Positions 53,992 to 63,626 of a stretch of DNA of 64,000 nucleotides are shown here, in pieces. The notes beneath the pieces were generated by a model. It was not told the DNA's origin. It was given only the letters and a program-made list of their open reading frames with translations, and ran no database searches. Source of the DNA: Phytopythium helicoides (taxonomy: Eukaryota > Oomycota > Peronosporomycetes > Pythiales > Pythiaceae); contig JANFNE010000055.1 in NCBI GenBank assembly GCA_024867545.1, forward strand, positions 62,001 through 126,000, read 5' to 3'. Positions within the stretch are counted from its first letter, which is position 1. Every line of letters begins with the position of its first letter. A program made the translations under genes and the position numbers.

Positions 53992-55698
53992 CTAGCAGCC
54001 CGAGCCGCCGGCGATCACGAGGCACGACGTGCTGTCGAAAATGGCCATGATGTTGGTCATGACGGACCACACGAACGCGAACGTGACGTAGAACACCGTG
54101 ATGCCGCCCAGCCACTTGTTGGAGCCGCCCGTGCGGATCAGCTCGCGCATCTCGGCCTTCTGCGGCGGCAGGAAGACGAGGAAGACCCACGAGAAGACCG
54201 TCATGGCGTACAGGATGATGACTGCGTACGTGATGTCCATGCGGATCGAGTGGTCGTCGTGCTGGATGCGCTCCGTGGTCAGGTTGAACGGCTGGTCGAT
54301 CACGAGCGTCAACGTCGTTGCGAACGGACTGCTCAGGTTCGACACGGTCGTGATGAGGCCGTACACGAGGCCCTCGTTGCCCACGCCCGCGAGCTCCACG
54401 ATGTAGAACGTCGAGATCATCCAGCCGATGCCGTACGGCACCTGCACGGCGACCGGCGGGCCGAGCCAGAACCACTGGCTGCGGAACACGTCCCAGACTG
54501 TGATCATGGTCGTGGCGCAGTCGATGACACACACAATGACGCCCGTGGCGACGATCATCCAGCGCCAGTTCCAGTGCAGACCCCACTTGGACGTGACCAT
54601 GATGCCGGCCATGAAGAGCAGGTTGCCAAAGATGTCGGACAACGTGCTGTTAAGCGGCGTGACGTTCACCATGTACGACGCGATGGGCGAGCTCGCCGTG
54701 TACGAGATGCTCGAGAAGAGGCCCTGGAAGAAGTTAAAGAAGATCAACTGGTAGAAGCAGCGCTGCTGGATCATGGACCACATGTCCTTGATGTACTGGG
54801 TGAACGGGATCCGCTCCGTCTTCTCCTCCTTGATGAAGAACCACGTGATGGGAACCACCGGCGCAGTGCACACTGCCAGGATGATCATGAGCTGCGAGAA
54901 GGTGATGGAAAAGTCAAAGTCGCCGCCGTACTCCTTGCCGTTGAAGCCAAAGCCCACGAGGATCTCGCCGAGGATGACGACCGCCGTGCGCACAATGTAG
55001 ATCATGGACTGCGTCTTGCCGCGAACTTCCAGTGGCTCACGCTGCGCCAGGTCGACCATCATGCCGTCGGCGCACACGTCCGAGAACATGTATCCAGCGG
55101 CCGCGAGGAACATGAGCATGACGTACTTGCTGGCCTGACCGGGAGCGTCGTAGTTGATGCGTGCGCGGATCTCGTCCGTGTAGTCCTCGGGGTCGATGTC
55201 GCGGTCCGAGGTGACGGTGTAGTACGGGTCACCCGCGGGCATGGAGGCCATGACGATGAGCATAATCAGGCAGAGCAGCCAGCCGACCACCATGTACGGC
55301 TTGCGACGCAGCCCGCCGATGGGGAAGCAGTCGGAGACGATGCCGTAGAACCACTTGAAACTCCATGGCAGCACGACGAGCGTCGAGGCCGTGGTGACGA
55401 CCGCTCCCGTGGCGTTGAAGTAGTTCTGCAGGAGCGGGTAGATGGTGGCCGGCAGCACGCCGTAGTTGAGCCCCACGGCCGCGTACTGGAAGATGAAGCC
55501 GATGTAGTCGCGGCTGAGCAGGTTGACCTGACCGCCGGGCCGCAGCGCGCCGCCCTCGAACTCGTCGGGGGTCTGCACACCCTTATAGCCGCCGCCCTCC
55601 TCGACATCCTTGGCCTGCGAGGCCCCGCTGACGTACGACAGCCGCGTGGGCAGATCGAGCTTCTGCTGGCCCGTCACCGTGTGGTGCGGCGCCGCCAT
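53992..55698 (-). CDS. BT1/FBT-family transporter, copy 15 of 15 (intact, 568 aa)
   Basis: The ATG at 55698 begins MAAPHHTVTGQQKLDLPTRL; the frame is open to 55830, but the promoter motif at 55764-55782 places transcription start inside that stretch. Second group by GFGFNGKEYGG and AQREPLEVRGKTQ, but with GLRRKPYM and a unique FPIGGLRR where others have FPIFG or VPIFG. FLAAAGYMFSDVCADGMMV replaces the usual helix 4 end. The central loop is EEKTERIPFTQYIKDMW, the sequon NATG and the tail FDSTSCLVIAGGSGC. It is the first copy of the array in transcription order. Confidence 0.92.
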   Translation of the reverse strand: MAAPHHTVTGQQKLDLPTRLSYVSGASQAKDVEEGGGYKGVQTPDEFEGGALRPGGQVNLLSRDYIGFIFQYAAVGLNYGVLPATIYPLLQNYFNATGAVVTTASTLVVLPWSFKWFYGIVSDCFPIGGLRRKPYMVVGWLLCLIMLIVMASMPAGDPYYTVTSDRDIDPEDYTDEIRARINYDAPGQASKYVMLMFLAAAGYMFSDVCADGMMVDLAQREPLEVRGKTQSMIYIVRTAVVILGEILVGFGFNGKEYGGDFDFSITFSQLMIILAVCTAPVVPITWFFIKEEKTERIPFTQYIKDMWSMIQQRCFYQLIFFNFFQGLFSSISYTASSPIASYMVNVTPLNSTLSDIFGNLLFMAGIMVTSKWGLHWNWRWMIVATGVIVCVIDCATTMITVWDVFRSQWFWLGPPVAVQVPYGIGWMISTFYIVELAGVGNEGLVYGLITTVSNLSSPFATTLTLVIDQPFNLTTERIQHDDHSIRMDITYAVIILYAMTVFSWVFLVFLPPQKAEMRELIRTGGSNKWLGGITVFYVTFAFVWSVMTNIMAIFDSTSCLVIAGGSGC

Positions 55699-57579
55699 GC
55701 TTTCGTCGAGGCTGTTGGTGGTCGAGCGAGAGCTGGAGCTGTGGGGCCGGGTGGTCGCTGCGAGGCGAAATCGAAAGTGAGACCGATGGGGAGTCGCGAG
55801 CTCGCAGCAATCGGAGACCGTCGGGAACACTCAGCAGTTTGTTGACGGCCTCGAGCGGTGCAGGAGACGAAGGGAATGCAGAGGGGGGAGCTGCAAGGAG
55901 AGTGCAGGAGCCGTTAGGAGCCACCACGTCCATCTCCGAGCGCGTGACACGTTTGACTCGCATGGAGTACACGTAAGCGAATGTGTTGACAGCCTGAGTT
56001 TATACTGCAATTTGCGCGTCTTAACGATTAATTTGTGTAAAGTACAGTACAAGCACAGGCGCTACCACCGGCTTTTTTACGCAGCTGTCGAAATAGCCAT
56101 GCGCTAAACAACAGCTCGACGCAGTGCTGCGCTTGGATTGGTGTCAGTGCGCGTGACGGCCTCGACGCGACTCAAAAGAGTTGCAACGACACAGCCCAAG
56201 CCGACGACCAGCGGCAGGCACCACCGGCGGGCGGAGGGGCTTGGACACGCTACAGTGACTGCGAGGGGAAGAGCTCCGACGCGTACCGTAGTGATTGCAC
56301 ATCATACTTCACGAGGACGCAGGACCGCATCACCAGTCTCTTTTGAAATCAAGTGAACTGTCTTGTCAAAAATGACGTGTTAAATGGATTATGTCGCATT
56401 AACTCGGCAAAAAAAGTTGTAAAAATGTACAGGATTTGCTTGTGCGTCACTGCGGGCGGATGCAACGGGGTCAAACGTCTGCAGTAAATGCCGACGACAG
56501 GCAACCACAAGGGAACGAAATGGTCTTTAACAGTGTCACTTACGAATGGCACGCGGACACACCATGGAGGAGGCAGTAATGCAGGTATAGAATTGTTAGC
56601 AAAAGGACTCGAGCGCTCAATTCCTCAACATCCGAGAGCATCCTCCACCACGCGTCCAAGATTTTGGGCGACCTTCAGCAAATCAAAATCATCAAATGAA
56701 GCTTAGCCCTCTTTCTGCTTCATGCTTACGAAAAACATCCCCGTGCTACTCTCTCAAGCTCACAGTGTCGAGCTACAGTGTACTGCATCGCCGAAAGAAC
56801 CGCTGATATCTACACTGAAGTGTGTGCTTAGCTTGACTACGGTGCTGCTTGGCATGAGGCGGAAAGGCTTCCGCAGACAATGAAGGTGATGAGATCAGTG
56901 ATGCATGTAAGGTGCCTTTCGCATCATGCGAACCGACGTGGCGTACAATATGTTCGTGGCCATTGACTGCAAAGTCGCTTGGCAATCAAGTTGCAGGCGG
57001 AGAGATCGTCAACACCCAGGAAGTATCTTACCGCCATGTTGACGCCGTGACACAAGCAGTACCTCGTTTACATAGATTTGATCGGGGCTTTCTTGTCATA
57101 TCCATGCATCGACAGACCAACTATGAACTGCAAGACGCCGCCAATTGGACTCAAAAGAGTTGGCCATCGTCATTGTCGATGCTCACTGACGCAGCCAGCA
57201 GCCATCATCTTGCGCAGCGAAGGATGAAGTCTGCAATGACTGTGTGAGGATGCGATCGGGAGGAGCGCCTCGACGAAGGAGCAGTGCTCTATGTGGTTAG
57301 CTTTGTCGGATGCCGCAGCGGTGGATCTCGACGCATGTTGAGCATGGGCCATCCAGTTAGTGTTCATGGTCGTGTTGCAACGCTCGATCGCGAACACGTC
57401 GCACGGGATCTCTAGTAAAACAGCATCCCTTGCAAAGTCCTTGTTGTGTTGACTACCAGGTATTCATCAACCCAATCTAACACCATCCAACAACCCAATC
57501 TAACAACCTGCATGGCGCCAAAAAGGTGGCGCCAAAAGGTGGCCGGCCATTCCCCACCCAGTCCATCGAGCGAGCGATC
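55699..57579. other. intergenic region between the array and RPA2
   Basis: Copy 15 promoter at the left; a TTGGCAATC motif near 56979. No supported gene. Just before RPA2 a 13-15 base unit (GGCGCCAAAAAGGT, GGCGCCAAAAGGT) is directly repeated at about 57514-57540. Confidence 0.45.
55764..55782 (-). promoter_or_regulatory. Inr/FPR core promoter of copy 15
   Basis: Minus-strand TCTCACTTTCGATTTCGCC, 66 bases before the ATG at 55698. Confidence 0.6.
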
Positions 57580-58548
57580 ATGAGCTTCGGCGGCTACGAG
57601 GCCTACGGCAGCGACGACTTTGGCGGCGGCGGGTTCATGGACTCGTCGTCGCAGGGCGGTGGGCTGAGCCAGGGCACGCCCAGCAAGCGCGGAGGAGGAG
57701 GAGGAGGAGGACGCTCGAGGGACCAGCAGACGCTGCTGCCCGTGACGATCCGGCAGCTGCTTGGCGCGACGGCGGGCGAGGACGACGCGCTGCTCGTGGA
57801 CGGGCGAGAGGTGACGACGGTCAAGGTGGTGGCGCTGCTGAGCGAGCTGAACCCGCAGTCGACCAACGTGCGCTTCCGCCTGGACGACGGCACGGGCGTC
57901 TTTGACGGCCAGATGTTCCTGCACGCCGAGGACGCAGAGTACGCCGAGAGCGAGCTCGCCAACCTGCGCGACGGCATCTACGTGCGCGCCGTGGGCAAGC
58001 TGCGCACCTTCCAGGAGCGCGTCAGCCTCTCGTGCTTCAGCGTCGCGCCTGTGGAAGACTTTAACGAGATCACGCACCACCTGCTCGACGCCATCTACGT
58101 GCACCTGTACAACACGCGCGGACCGCTGCAGCAGCCAGGAGGCCAGCAGCACGGGCAGCAGTTCGGCACGCCCGTCAAGCAGCAGCCAGGACAGCAGTTT
58201 GGCTACAACCAGCAGCCCTCGGGAGGCTTTGGCATGCAGCAGCAGCAGCAGCAGTGGAACCAGGGAGCTGGCGCGTTTGGAGGAGGAGGAGGAGGAGGCT
58301 CGCTCGGCTACGGAGGAGCGACCTCCATGGACTACGGCATGGACGCGAGCTTCTCGCCCGAGCAGAAGGCCATCCTGGACGTGCTCGGCGCGTCCACGAG
58401 CGACCGCGGCGTCAAGATCGACCAGATCTTCCAGGAGCTGCGCGGCCAGATGAACGAGACGCAGCTGCGCAGCGCGCTCAACTACCTCACGAGCGAGGGC
58501 CATGTCTACTCGACGATCGACGAGAACCACTTCAAGCGCACGGCATGA
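57580..58548 (+). CDS. RPA2: replication protein A 32 kDa subunit (RPA2)
   Basis: Middle subunit of the single-stranded-DNA-binding RPA trimer used in replication and repair. The ATG at 57580 (MSFGGYEAYGSDDFGGGGF) gives 322 aa; upstream in-frame codons lack an ATG. The Ser/Gly-rich N-terminus corresponds to the phosphorylated region of RPA2. An OB fold follows (LLPVTIRQLL, VTTVKVVALLSELNPQSTNV, FRLDDGTGVFDGQMF, GIYVRAVGKLRTFQERVSLS). A Gln/Gly linker with a polyglutamine run comes next, then a C-terminal winged helix (QKAILDVLGAS, GVKIDQIFQELRG, LRSALNYLTSEGHVYSTID). It is convergent with the carrier gene. Confidence 0.92.
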   Translation: MSFGGYEAYGSDDFGGGGFMDSSSQGGGLSQGTPSKRGGGGGGGRSRDQQTLLPVTIRQLLGATAGEDDALLVDGREVTTVKVVALLSELNPQSTNVRFRLDDGTGVFDGQMFLHAEDAEYAESELANLRDGIYVRAVGKLRTFQERVSLSCFSVAPVEDFNEITHHLLDAIYVHLYNTRGPLQQPGGQQHGQQFGTPVKQQPGQQFGYNQQPSGGFGMQQQQQQWNQGAGAFGGGGGGGSLGYGGATSMDYGMDASFSPEQKAILDVLGASTSDRGVKIDQIFQELRGQMNETQLRSALNYLTSEGHVYSTIDENHFKRTA

Positions 58549-58709
58549 TGGCCCCGCTCGCAGTGAGGTGGCGGGCTCTGGAGGGCCGCCACCACTTCCA
58601 TAACAGCTAACCCGCTAATCTTCATGCATGCTCAACGAACGCAACGAACCGCACGTGGTGATAACTCTACAGTGTGGTGTATTGATGGGCGTTGGCTCGC
58701 CGTGGCAGC

Positions 58710-59691
58710 TCAGCCGGCCTCCTCGAGGTCGAAGGCCTCCAGGTCGCCGTCAAACAGCGCGAGCTTGATGGTCTCGTAGACGCCGAAGCAGAGCCCTGTC
58801 GTGGGCATGATGGCGGCCGTGCGGCACGTGGCGCCCTTCCACAGGCTGCGCACGCCCTCGCGGCGCACGGACGTGACGAGGCAGTCGCGCAGGCCGGCGT
58901 ACTTCTTGTGCTTGCCCTGCGTCATGAGGCGCACCGTGATGACGTCGAGCGGGTTGGTGAGGAACGCGGCACCTCCGCCGGCGAGTGCGCCGAGCGCGAG
59001 CGACTCGGCCGTCGACAGCGCGCGTCCGTCGGTCGGCGTACGCGTCGCGGTAGCGCGTCTTGAGCGTCTCGTAAAAGAGGAACGAGAAGGCCGAGAAGAA
59101 GGTGTCGACGCTGAGGCAGGCCGAGTAGCCCGCGTAGAGTCCGCGCACGCCCTCGGCGCGCAGGATGGACCTGGCGGCGTGCAGCGAGTTGCGGTAGTTG
59201 CTCGTGTACTTGACGGCGCCGCCGCTGGCGTTGTGCGGGTTGCGTCCGAGCTGCAGGCGCGACTTGATGACCTCCGCGGGCACGCTGATGGCCGAGATGA
59301 GCATCTCGCTCGTGGCGCCGGCCGCAAAGTACACGACGCCGGCGTTGCGCTCCGACGCGAGCGGCCCGGCCGCGGCCTTGAGCGTCTCGTACGAGCCAAA
59401 GTACACGGCGGCGCACACGGGCGAGCACATGAGCGTGGTGCCGAGCCCGCCAAAGTAGCCGCGCACGCCTTCCTCGCGCAGAATGGTGCGCACCGAGCGC
59501 GCGATGCTCGCGTAGCGCGCCGACGGCTCGCGCTGCACCTTCATGCGCAGGTTGATGACGTCCAGCGGGTGCAGCATCGAGTCGGCCACGACGCCCGCCA
59601 CGGCGCCAGAGAAGACCGAGCGCATGGCCGGAGACAGCGACGCCGCAGCCACCGCAGACGTCGCCGCCGGCTGACGCTGCGTCGCCGTCAT
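58710..59691 (-). CDS. mitochondrial carrier family protein (SLC25), frame interrupted once
   Basis: An inner-membrane solute carrier with three repeats of about 100 residues, each with a Px[DE]xxxxR-type signature: HPLDVINLRMKVQ, VPAEVIKSRLQLG and NPLDVITVRLMTQ. Each is followed by an EGxxG-type helix (REEGVRGYFGGLGTT, RAEGVRGLYAGY, RREGVRSLWKGA). The start MTATQRQPAATSAV at 59691 is preferred; the frame is open to 59766. An extra base near 59025-59036 separates repeats two and three; corrected length is 326 aa. The pattern resembles S-adenosylmethionine or related carriers, but the substrate assignment is uncertain. Confidence 0.85.
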
Positions 59692-59929
59692 GGGGAGGAA
59701 CGAGCGCACCCGCCGGAAAATGTGTGGTGGTGACGAGGCAGGGGGGAGGCTCGTAAAGACACGCACGCAATACTGGACTTCCAGGTAGTCGAAATTATGA
59801 GATGCATGGTGTTGGCATCACGACACTCCAGAAGGCATTGCCTTCAACACGCACCTGTGATCTTCCCATCGGGGTCGAGTTGACCATCGATAGCACAGAG
59901 CAGAATATTGCTAGCACTCGCCTTCGGCT
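59692..59929. other. short spacer between the carrier and the Fanzor locus
   Basis: Contains the carrier promoter side; no gene or repeat seen. If the Fanzor element has a right end, it should lie in or close to this stretch. Confidence 0.35.
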
Positions 59930-59939
59930 CGCGGGTATG

Positions 59940-60080
59940 GCCGTGGTAAGCCCGGCATCTTACGATAAAAGATGATGACTGGGAATGGAACCCAGTCAAA
60001 TTGCAACAATGCCTGAGTATACAGTGCTATCTGCGGGCAACGCTGAGCGCACCTGCAGACACTTTGTGGCCCCTGATGTG
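59940..60080 (-). ncRNA. candidate guide-RNA (omega RNA-like) scaffold 3' of Fanzor
   Basis: Directly after the Fanzor stop codon, reading in the Fanzor direction, there are two perfect hairpins: GACTGGG-TTCCATT-CCCAGTC (59997-59977) and CATCTT-TTATCGT-AAGATG (59974-59956). A weaker GCCGGGC...GGC pairing follows near 59955-59940. TnpB and Fanzor guide RNAs are known to be encoded at this position, overlapping the 3' end of the element. Structure and position are seen; the function is inferred. Confidence 0.35.
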
Positions 60081-62034
60081 TTAAGTTGGCGCTCGGCAAA
60101 AAACATTAGGTCTTGGTTGACCACGGAGCATGTTGAGGAGGAGCATCAGCATGTTCTTCGAGGCGTTGACGTCGCGGTTCACAGTAGTACCAAAACAGCC
60201 ATTGGATCGACAATGGAGCACACTATAAACCTTGCACGTCCGCCATTCCTTGTCCGTGCTGTTCTTGACCTTGCAGAGTCGGAGACTGTACTGGTATTCT
60301 AGCTGCCGGTGGCAACGTGAGTGAAGCTTGCTGGTGCGAAACTCATCAATTGGTTGTACACGACAGTAGTTTCTCAACGTGTGCTCCAGTCTCTTGACCG
60401 GCCCCGCGGGGCACTTCTTGATGAGTCCAGAGTAATCGGTATTGCTCCAATCTCCAAATCCAACCACCGTTCGCCTGCCTGCTTGCTGGGTCAGTCTCCG
60501 ACATAGTTCATGAAGCTTTTTCTGCGCAAAGATGTACCGACCAAAACGCAGGTTGCGGAATTCCTTCGTCCGTGAAAATCCTAGCAGGTTTTCCATACGT
60601 GGAATAACGTATCGTGTGTACGTTTCCAGCAACTCGAGCGACGCGGTCTTCTTCGATGGCATCTGACGCTCGGCCGTCAAAATGTCGGGACGCCGCTCCT
60701 TCCAGCAAGCTATCTTCTGGTTGCTCTTGTGGTAGCGAGCATCCTCGTAGAACTCACGAGAAGAGCAATGGATAGTCTCGCCGTCCTGGTTGGTTGCTAC
60801 AAACAGATCTCGTCTGCCAGGATCTAGGCCCCACATGACATCGTAGTCTTCTTCCCGAAGTGGGCGGTCTGTCGCCGGATGGGTTTTCCGCATGACGATA
60901 CCGACAGCCTTTCCGTCCGTCACGATCTCTCCTGCGAACTTCTTGTTGGCTGTTTCAAACTTCTCGATATTGAAGAGACTGTGCCACCATCATTTGAGGA
61001 GGCACGCGAACACCAGCACGTAGAAGTAGGCTGCGGAGCGCCGTCTTGCACATCTTGAAGTGCGAGCACTTGAACCCAATCTTTGTCGGCAGGAGACTGA
61101 ACGTGCGGATCTCTGGGATGTCCTGTCGATGCTGAAACCGGCGATTCCTCTCCTCAATGTCGGTTAGAATCATGTAGGTGAGAGGAAGCAATCTGTCAGC
61201 CTCGTCGGACAAGAAGCCGCTCTCGTTGCGCGGGATCTGCTCTCGCCAAGCCTGCACCTCGGTATCGTTGCCGTTGTAGACAGGGTCCAGGATGCTCTTG
61301 ATCATGACGTAGGCCTCAGCACCATTCAAGTCATAGACCCGCTTGATGTGACGGTGAAAGCGACGGTAGAAGTTGCGTACGATCGCATTCTTGGTGTTAG
61401 TGGCCATCATTTGGGCTGCATTCTGCTGCCACCCAGCGGTAATCTGCCGGTTGCTTGCACGTCGAGCGTCCTCACCTCGCCAAGTGTTGTGCAGCGTGAC
61501 TGATTGCTGGAATGCAGGAGGCCCGAGTGTGGAGTTGGCGTTGCAAACACACGATAGGCATCTGTAGAAGAAGACCTGGTTGAGTGGCTCCACTGCATCG
61601 CCCAGCTGACACATCCGCACGGCGTGGATGTTGGCGAGGACGTAAGCCTTCAGCACGGTCTGGTCCATATCCGCCAGCACGGACTCCCACGGCAAAGTCA
61701 TGGCCTCATCGCTCTTGCAAAACGCCTTGAGCGACGTCTTGACGCACACAAGCGAGGATTTGGCGTTAGCTGCGTCACGAGCTTCGACTTCGGCTCGTCG
61801 CCTCTTTGACTGACTCTTGCGTGGTTCTGCACTGCGCTTCTTCCTTTTAGATCTAACATCGCCTGACGTCGGACCAGCTGCACGTGTTGTCTTGGACCGA
61901 CCTCGACGAGTTGCGGAGGCAGTTCTTCTCATTGTGGATCTGCGTAGCCCTGCGGCAGCTTGCCTGGTCTTGGACCTGCCTCGCAGGGGACCTGGATCGC
62001 CCTCCGTGCCCGATCGAGCGCGCTTGTTTGCCAT
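60081..62034 (-). CDS. Fanzor RNA-guided endonuclease homologue (TnpB-related), one frameshift
   Basis: The ATG at 62034 lies in a perfect Kozak context (GCCACCATGG). The N-terminus is very basic with nuclear-localisation-like clusters (RSKRKKRSAEPRK, SKRRRAEVEA). The middle part is helical. The C-terminal RuvC-like nuclease has WGLDPGRRDLFVATN (first catalytic Asp), VVGFGDWSNTDYSG, IDEFRTSKLHSRCHRQLEY (a candidate rearranged catalytic Glu plus zinc-site residues), LHCRSNGC and NRDVNASKNM (last catalytic Asp). This order is typical of Fanzor proteins. One extra base near 60968-60976, between MMVAQSL and NIEKFETANKKF, splits the frame; corrected length is 650 aa with all catalytic motifs present. 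The usual first zinc Cys (C-x-x-C) is His here (HSRC). Confidence 0.88.
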
Positions 62035-62040
62035 GGTGGC

Positions 62041-62639
62041 AAATTACACTGTGAGTATGGAGATCAGGGTCGGCAGTCGTTGCCGTTCGAGTGACAATTC
62101 AAAACATGCTATTGTCTCATCATGCCCATTTACGTGTATGCAGGCAGAGCTGCAAAGGCCGCTTTACTAGCTTGCCGTGGCTCATGATGGAGCTCTGGAG
62201 GGCATCTCTAACAAGCAATACGAAGTGTCAATGCAGTGCTGTTGTCATCGCTGGGGAGGGCATCGCGCAACCCGCTTGAAGCTGATGAACTGCGCTGCCA
62301 GCTTGTCAATTGGGCAGTACCGTAACCACAGGTTTATTTAGTTTCACGTCTCCTTTTCCACATTTTCCGGTTGAGTGAGAGTTTATATCGATCGTTGTGC
62401 TGAGAAGGGTGAATGTAGAAATGGAGGGTTTTGTGGCCATCTACCACACCATTCATTTTTGAATATTCGAGGAGCGGAGCAGTCCGTGCGTCTCGATGCC
62501 TCCTTTTCTCCTCTTGGGTGCTGTGCTTGCAGATTTAGTTTTTCACATTTTCGAAAGCTTTCGAATAGAGGAGGCGCCGCAGAAGCTCCTCCTTGCGTAA
62601 AGACCGCAAGAGTATGCGGAAATCCAAGAAAATGGCTTG
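62041..62639. other. upstream region of Fanzor, no supported gene
   Basis: Moderately AT-rich, with no recognisable promoter motif or terminal repeat. Confidence 0.4.
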
Positions 62640-63060
62640 CTGAGTATTGAGCACGTATGAAAGCTGAGAGATCTCGCGTCGGAGAAGCATGACGCGCGCC
62701 ACTGTTGTATCAAGTTGAGGTGCTCATGCTCATGTACGATACCATTCTGAGTTTCGAACTCAACGACACCCAGCTTCAGCAAAGCAGCCCGGCCTTCTTC
62801 TACAGTCAACCAATTGAACAATCATGTACAATGTGAACAATGATAGCTTCCGCACGATACAAGTCCTTCGCAGCACATCATTGAAGGCAACACCCAGGCC
62901 ACCATGGTCAAACTGCCAGAGCTTCTCCGTGCATGGCATTCGTTGCATGTACGGAGTTGGCCAGTTGGTTTTTGTATGCTCCACGTAATTTACGCCAAGA
63001 CTTTCGGGCCATGAGTGAGTTGACTACCAGGTAGTCTTTTATAACGTATTGCGGAGACGA
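62640..63060 (-). pseudogene. coding-like remnant, unidentified, frames broken
   Basis: On the minus strand three frames in succession carry protein-like segments: YVIKDYLVVNSLMARKSWRK, then VEHTKTNWPTPYMQRMPCTE with FDHGGLGVAFNDVLRRT, then FNWLTVEEGRAALLKLGVVE with HEHEHLNLIQQW. Their order and spacing fit one ancestral reading frame with single-base shifts. The last segment resembles helical-repeat (armadillo-like) sequence, but I cannot name a family. Confidence 0.3.
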
Positions 63061-63626
63061 CAGCCGAACGACATGGAACACCTTCGAGACAGCACTCGGA
63101 GGGCTGTGAGCATGCCTTGGAAGGGAGCAACCGAGCAACTTACGTGAACGCTTTTGGGTTGTCTATTGGATCTCTTGGATCGATCGGGTAAAGTACGGGG
63201 TTGCTACTGTACACAGGCTTCTCTCGGGCCGCGACCGTACTACGGTGCACCTGGGTCGCACGCATTCTCCGTCCGCCATCACGCACTGGTGATGGCGAGA
63301 TGCGCCAGCCGATCTCGCTCTGGGTTCGGAGCTTACTGGAGCGGATGTGACGCCGTAATCGCTCGACTTGGACCGACCTTGGGAGCCGACCGGAGTGAGT
63401 CTTGGGTGGGTGTAGGCTCGACTTGCATTCCAATACGACTTACGACTTCTTCCTCCTAGCAAAAATCCCACCTCCTCCTCCACCAAACACTGCAGCAGCA
63501 GCAGTGACAGCAGCCGACGGCTCGGCTGGTCCTAGATACTCTAGGGAGTGGCCAGCAAACAGCTCACCAGGTCTGCTCCCGACCTGGAAAATATCACGGC
63601 AACGAGCTGCTCGCGCGTCCACTCGA
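63061..63626. other. intergenic, nothing supported
   Basis: Overlapping short frames on both strands without recognisable features. Confidence 0.4.

Larger units (their letters stand above)
59930..62040 (-). mobile_element. Fanzor (eukaryotic OMEGA/TnpB-like) locus, ends not defined
   Basis: The locus consists of a Fanzor gene and its downstream structured region. I found no convincing terminal inverted repeats, target-site duplication or separate transposase, so the boundaries are placeholders: from the last visible hairpin to the start codon context. Confidence 0.45.

Noticed and set aside
53860..55845. 661-codon open frame antisense to copy 15
   Set aside because: Same codon-bias shadow; the sense frame has a complete 12-helix protein.
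58692..59733. Plus-strand frames over the mitochondrial carrier
   Set aside because: Antisense shadows of the carrier; no independent evidence.
57448..63033. Exact 15-base repeat GTTGACTACCAGGTA at 57448 and 63019, considered as a terminal repeat around the Fanzor region
   Set aside because: One 15-base match is expected by chance in a window this size; the flanks do not match and the copies are in direct rather than inverted orientation.
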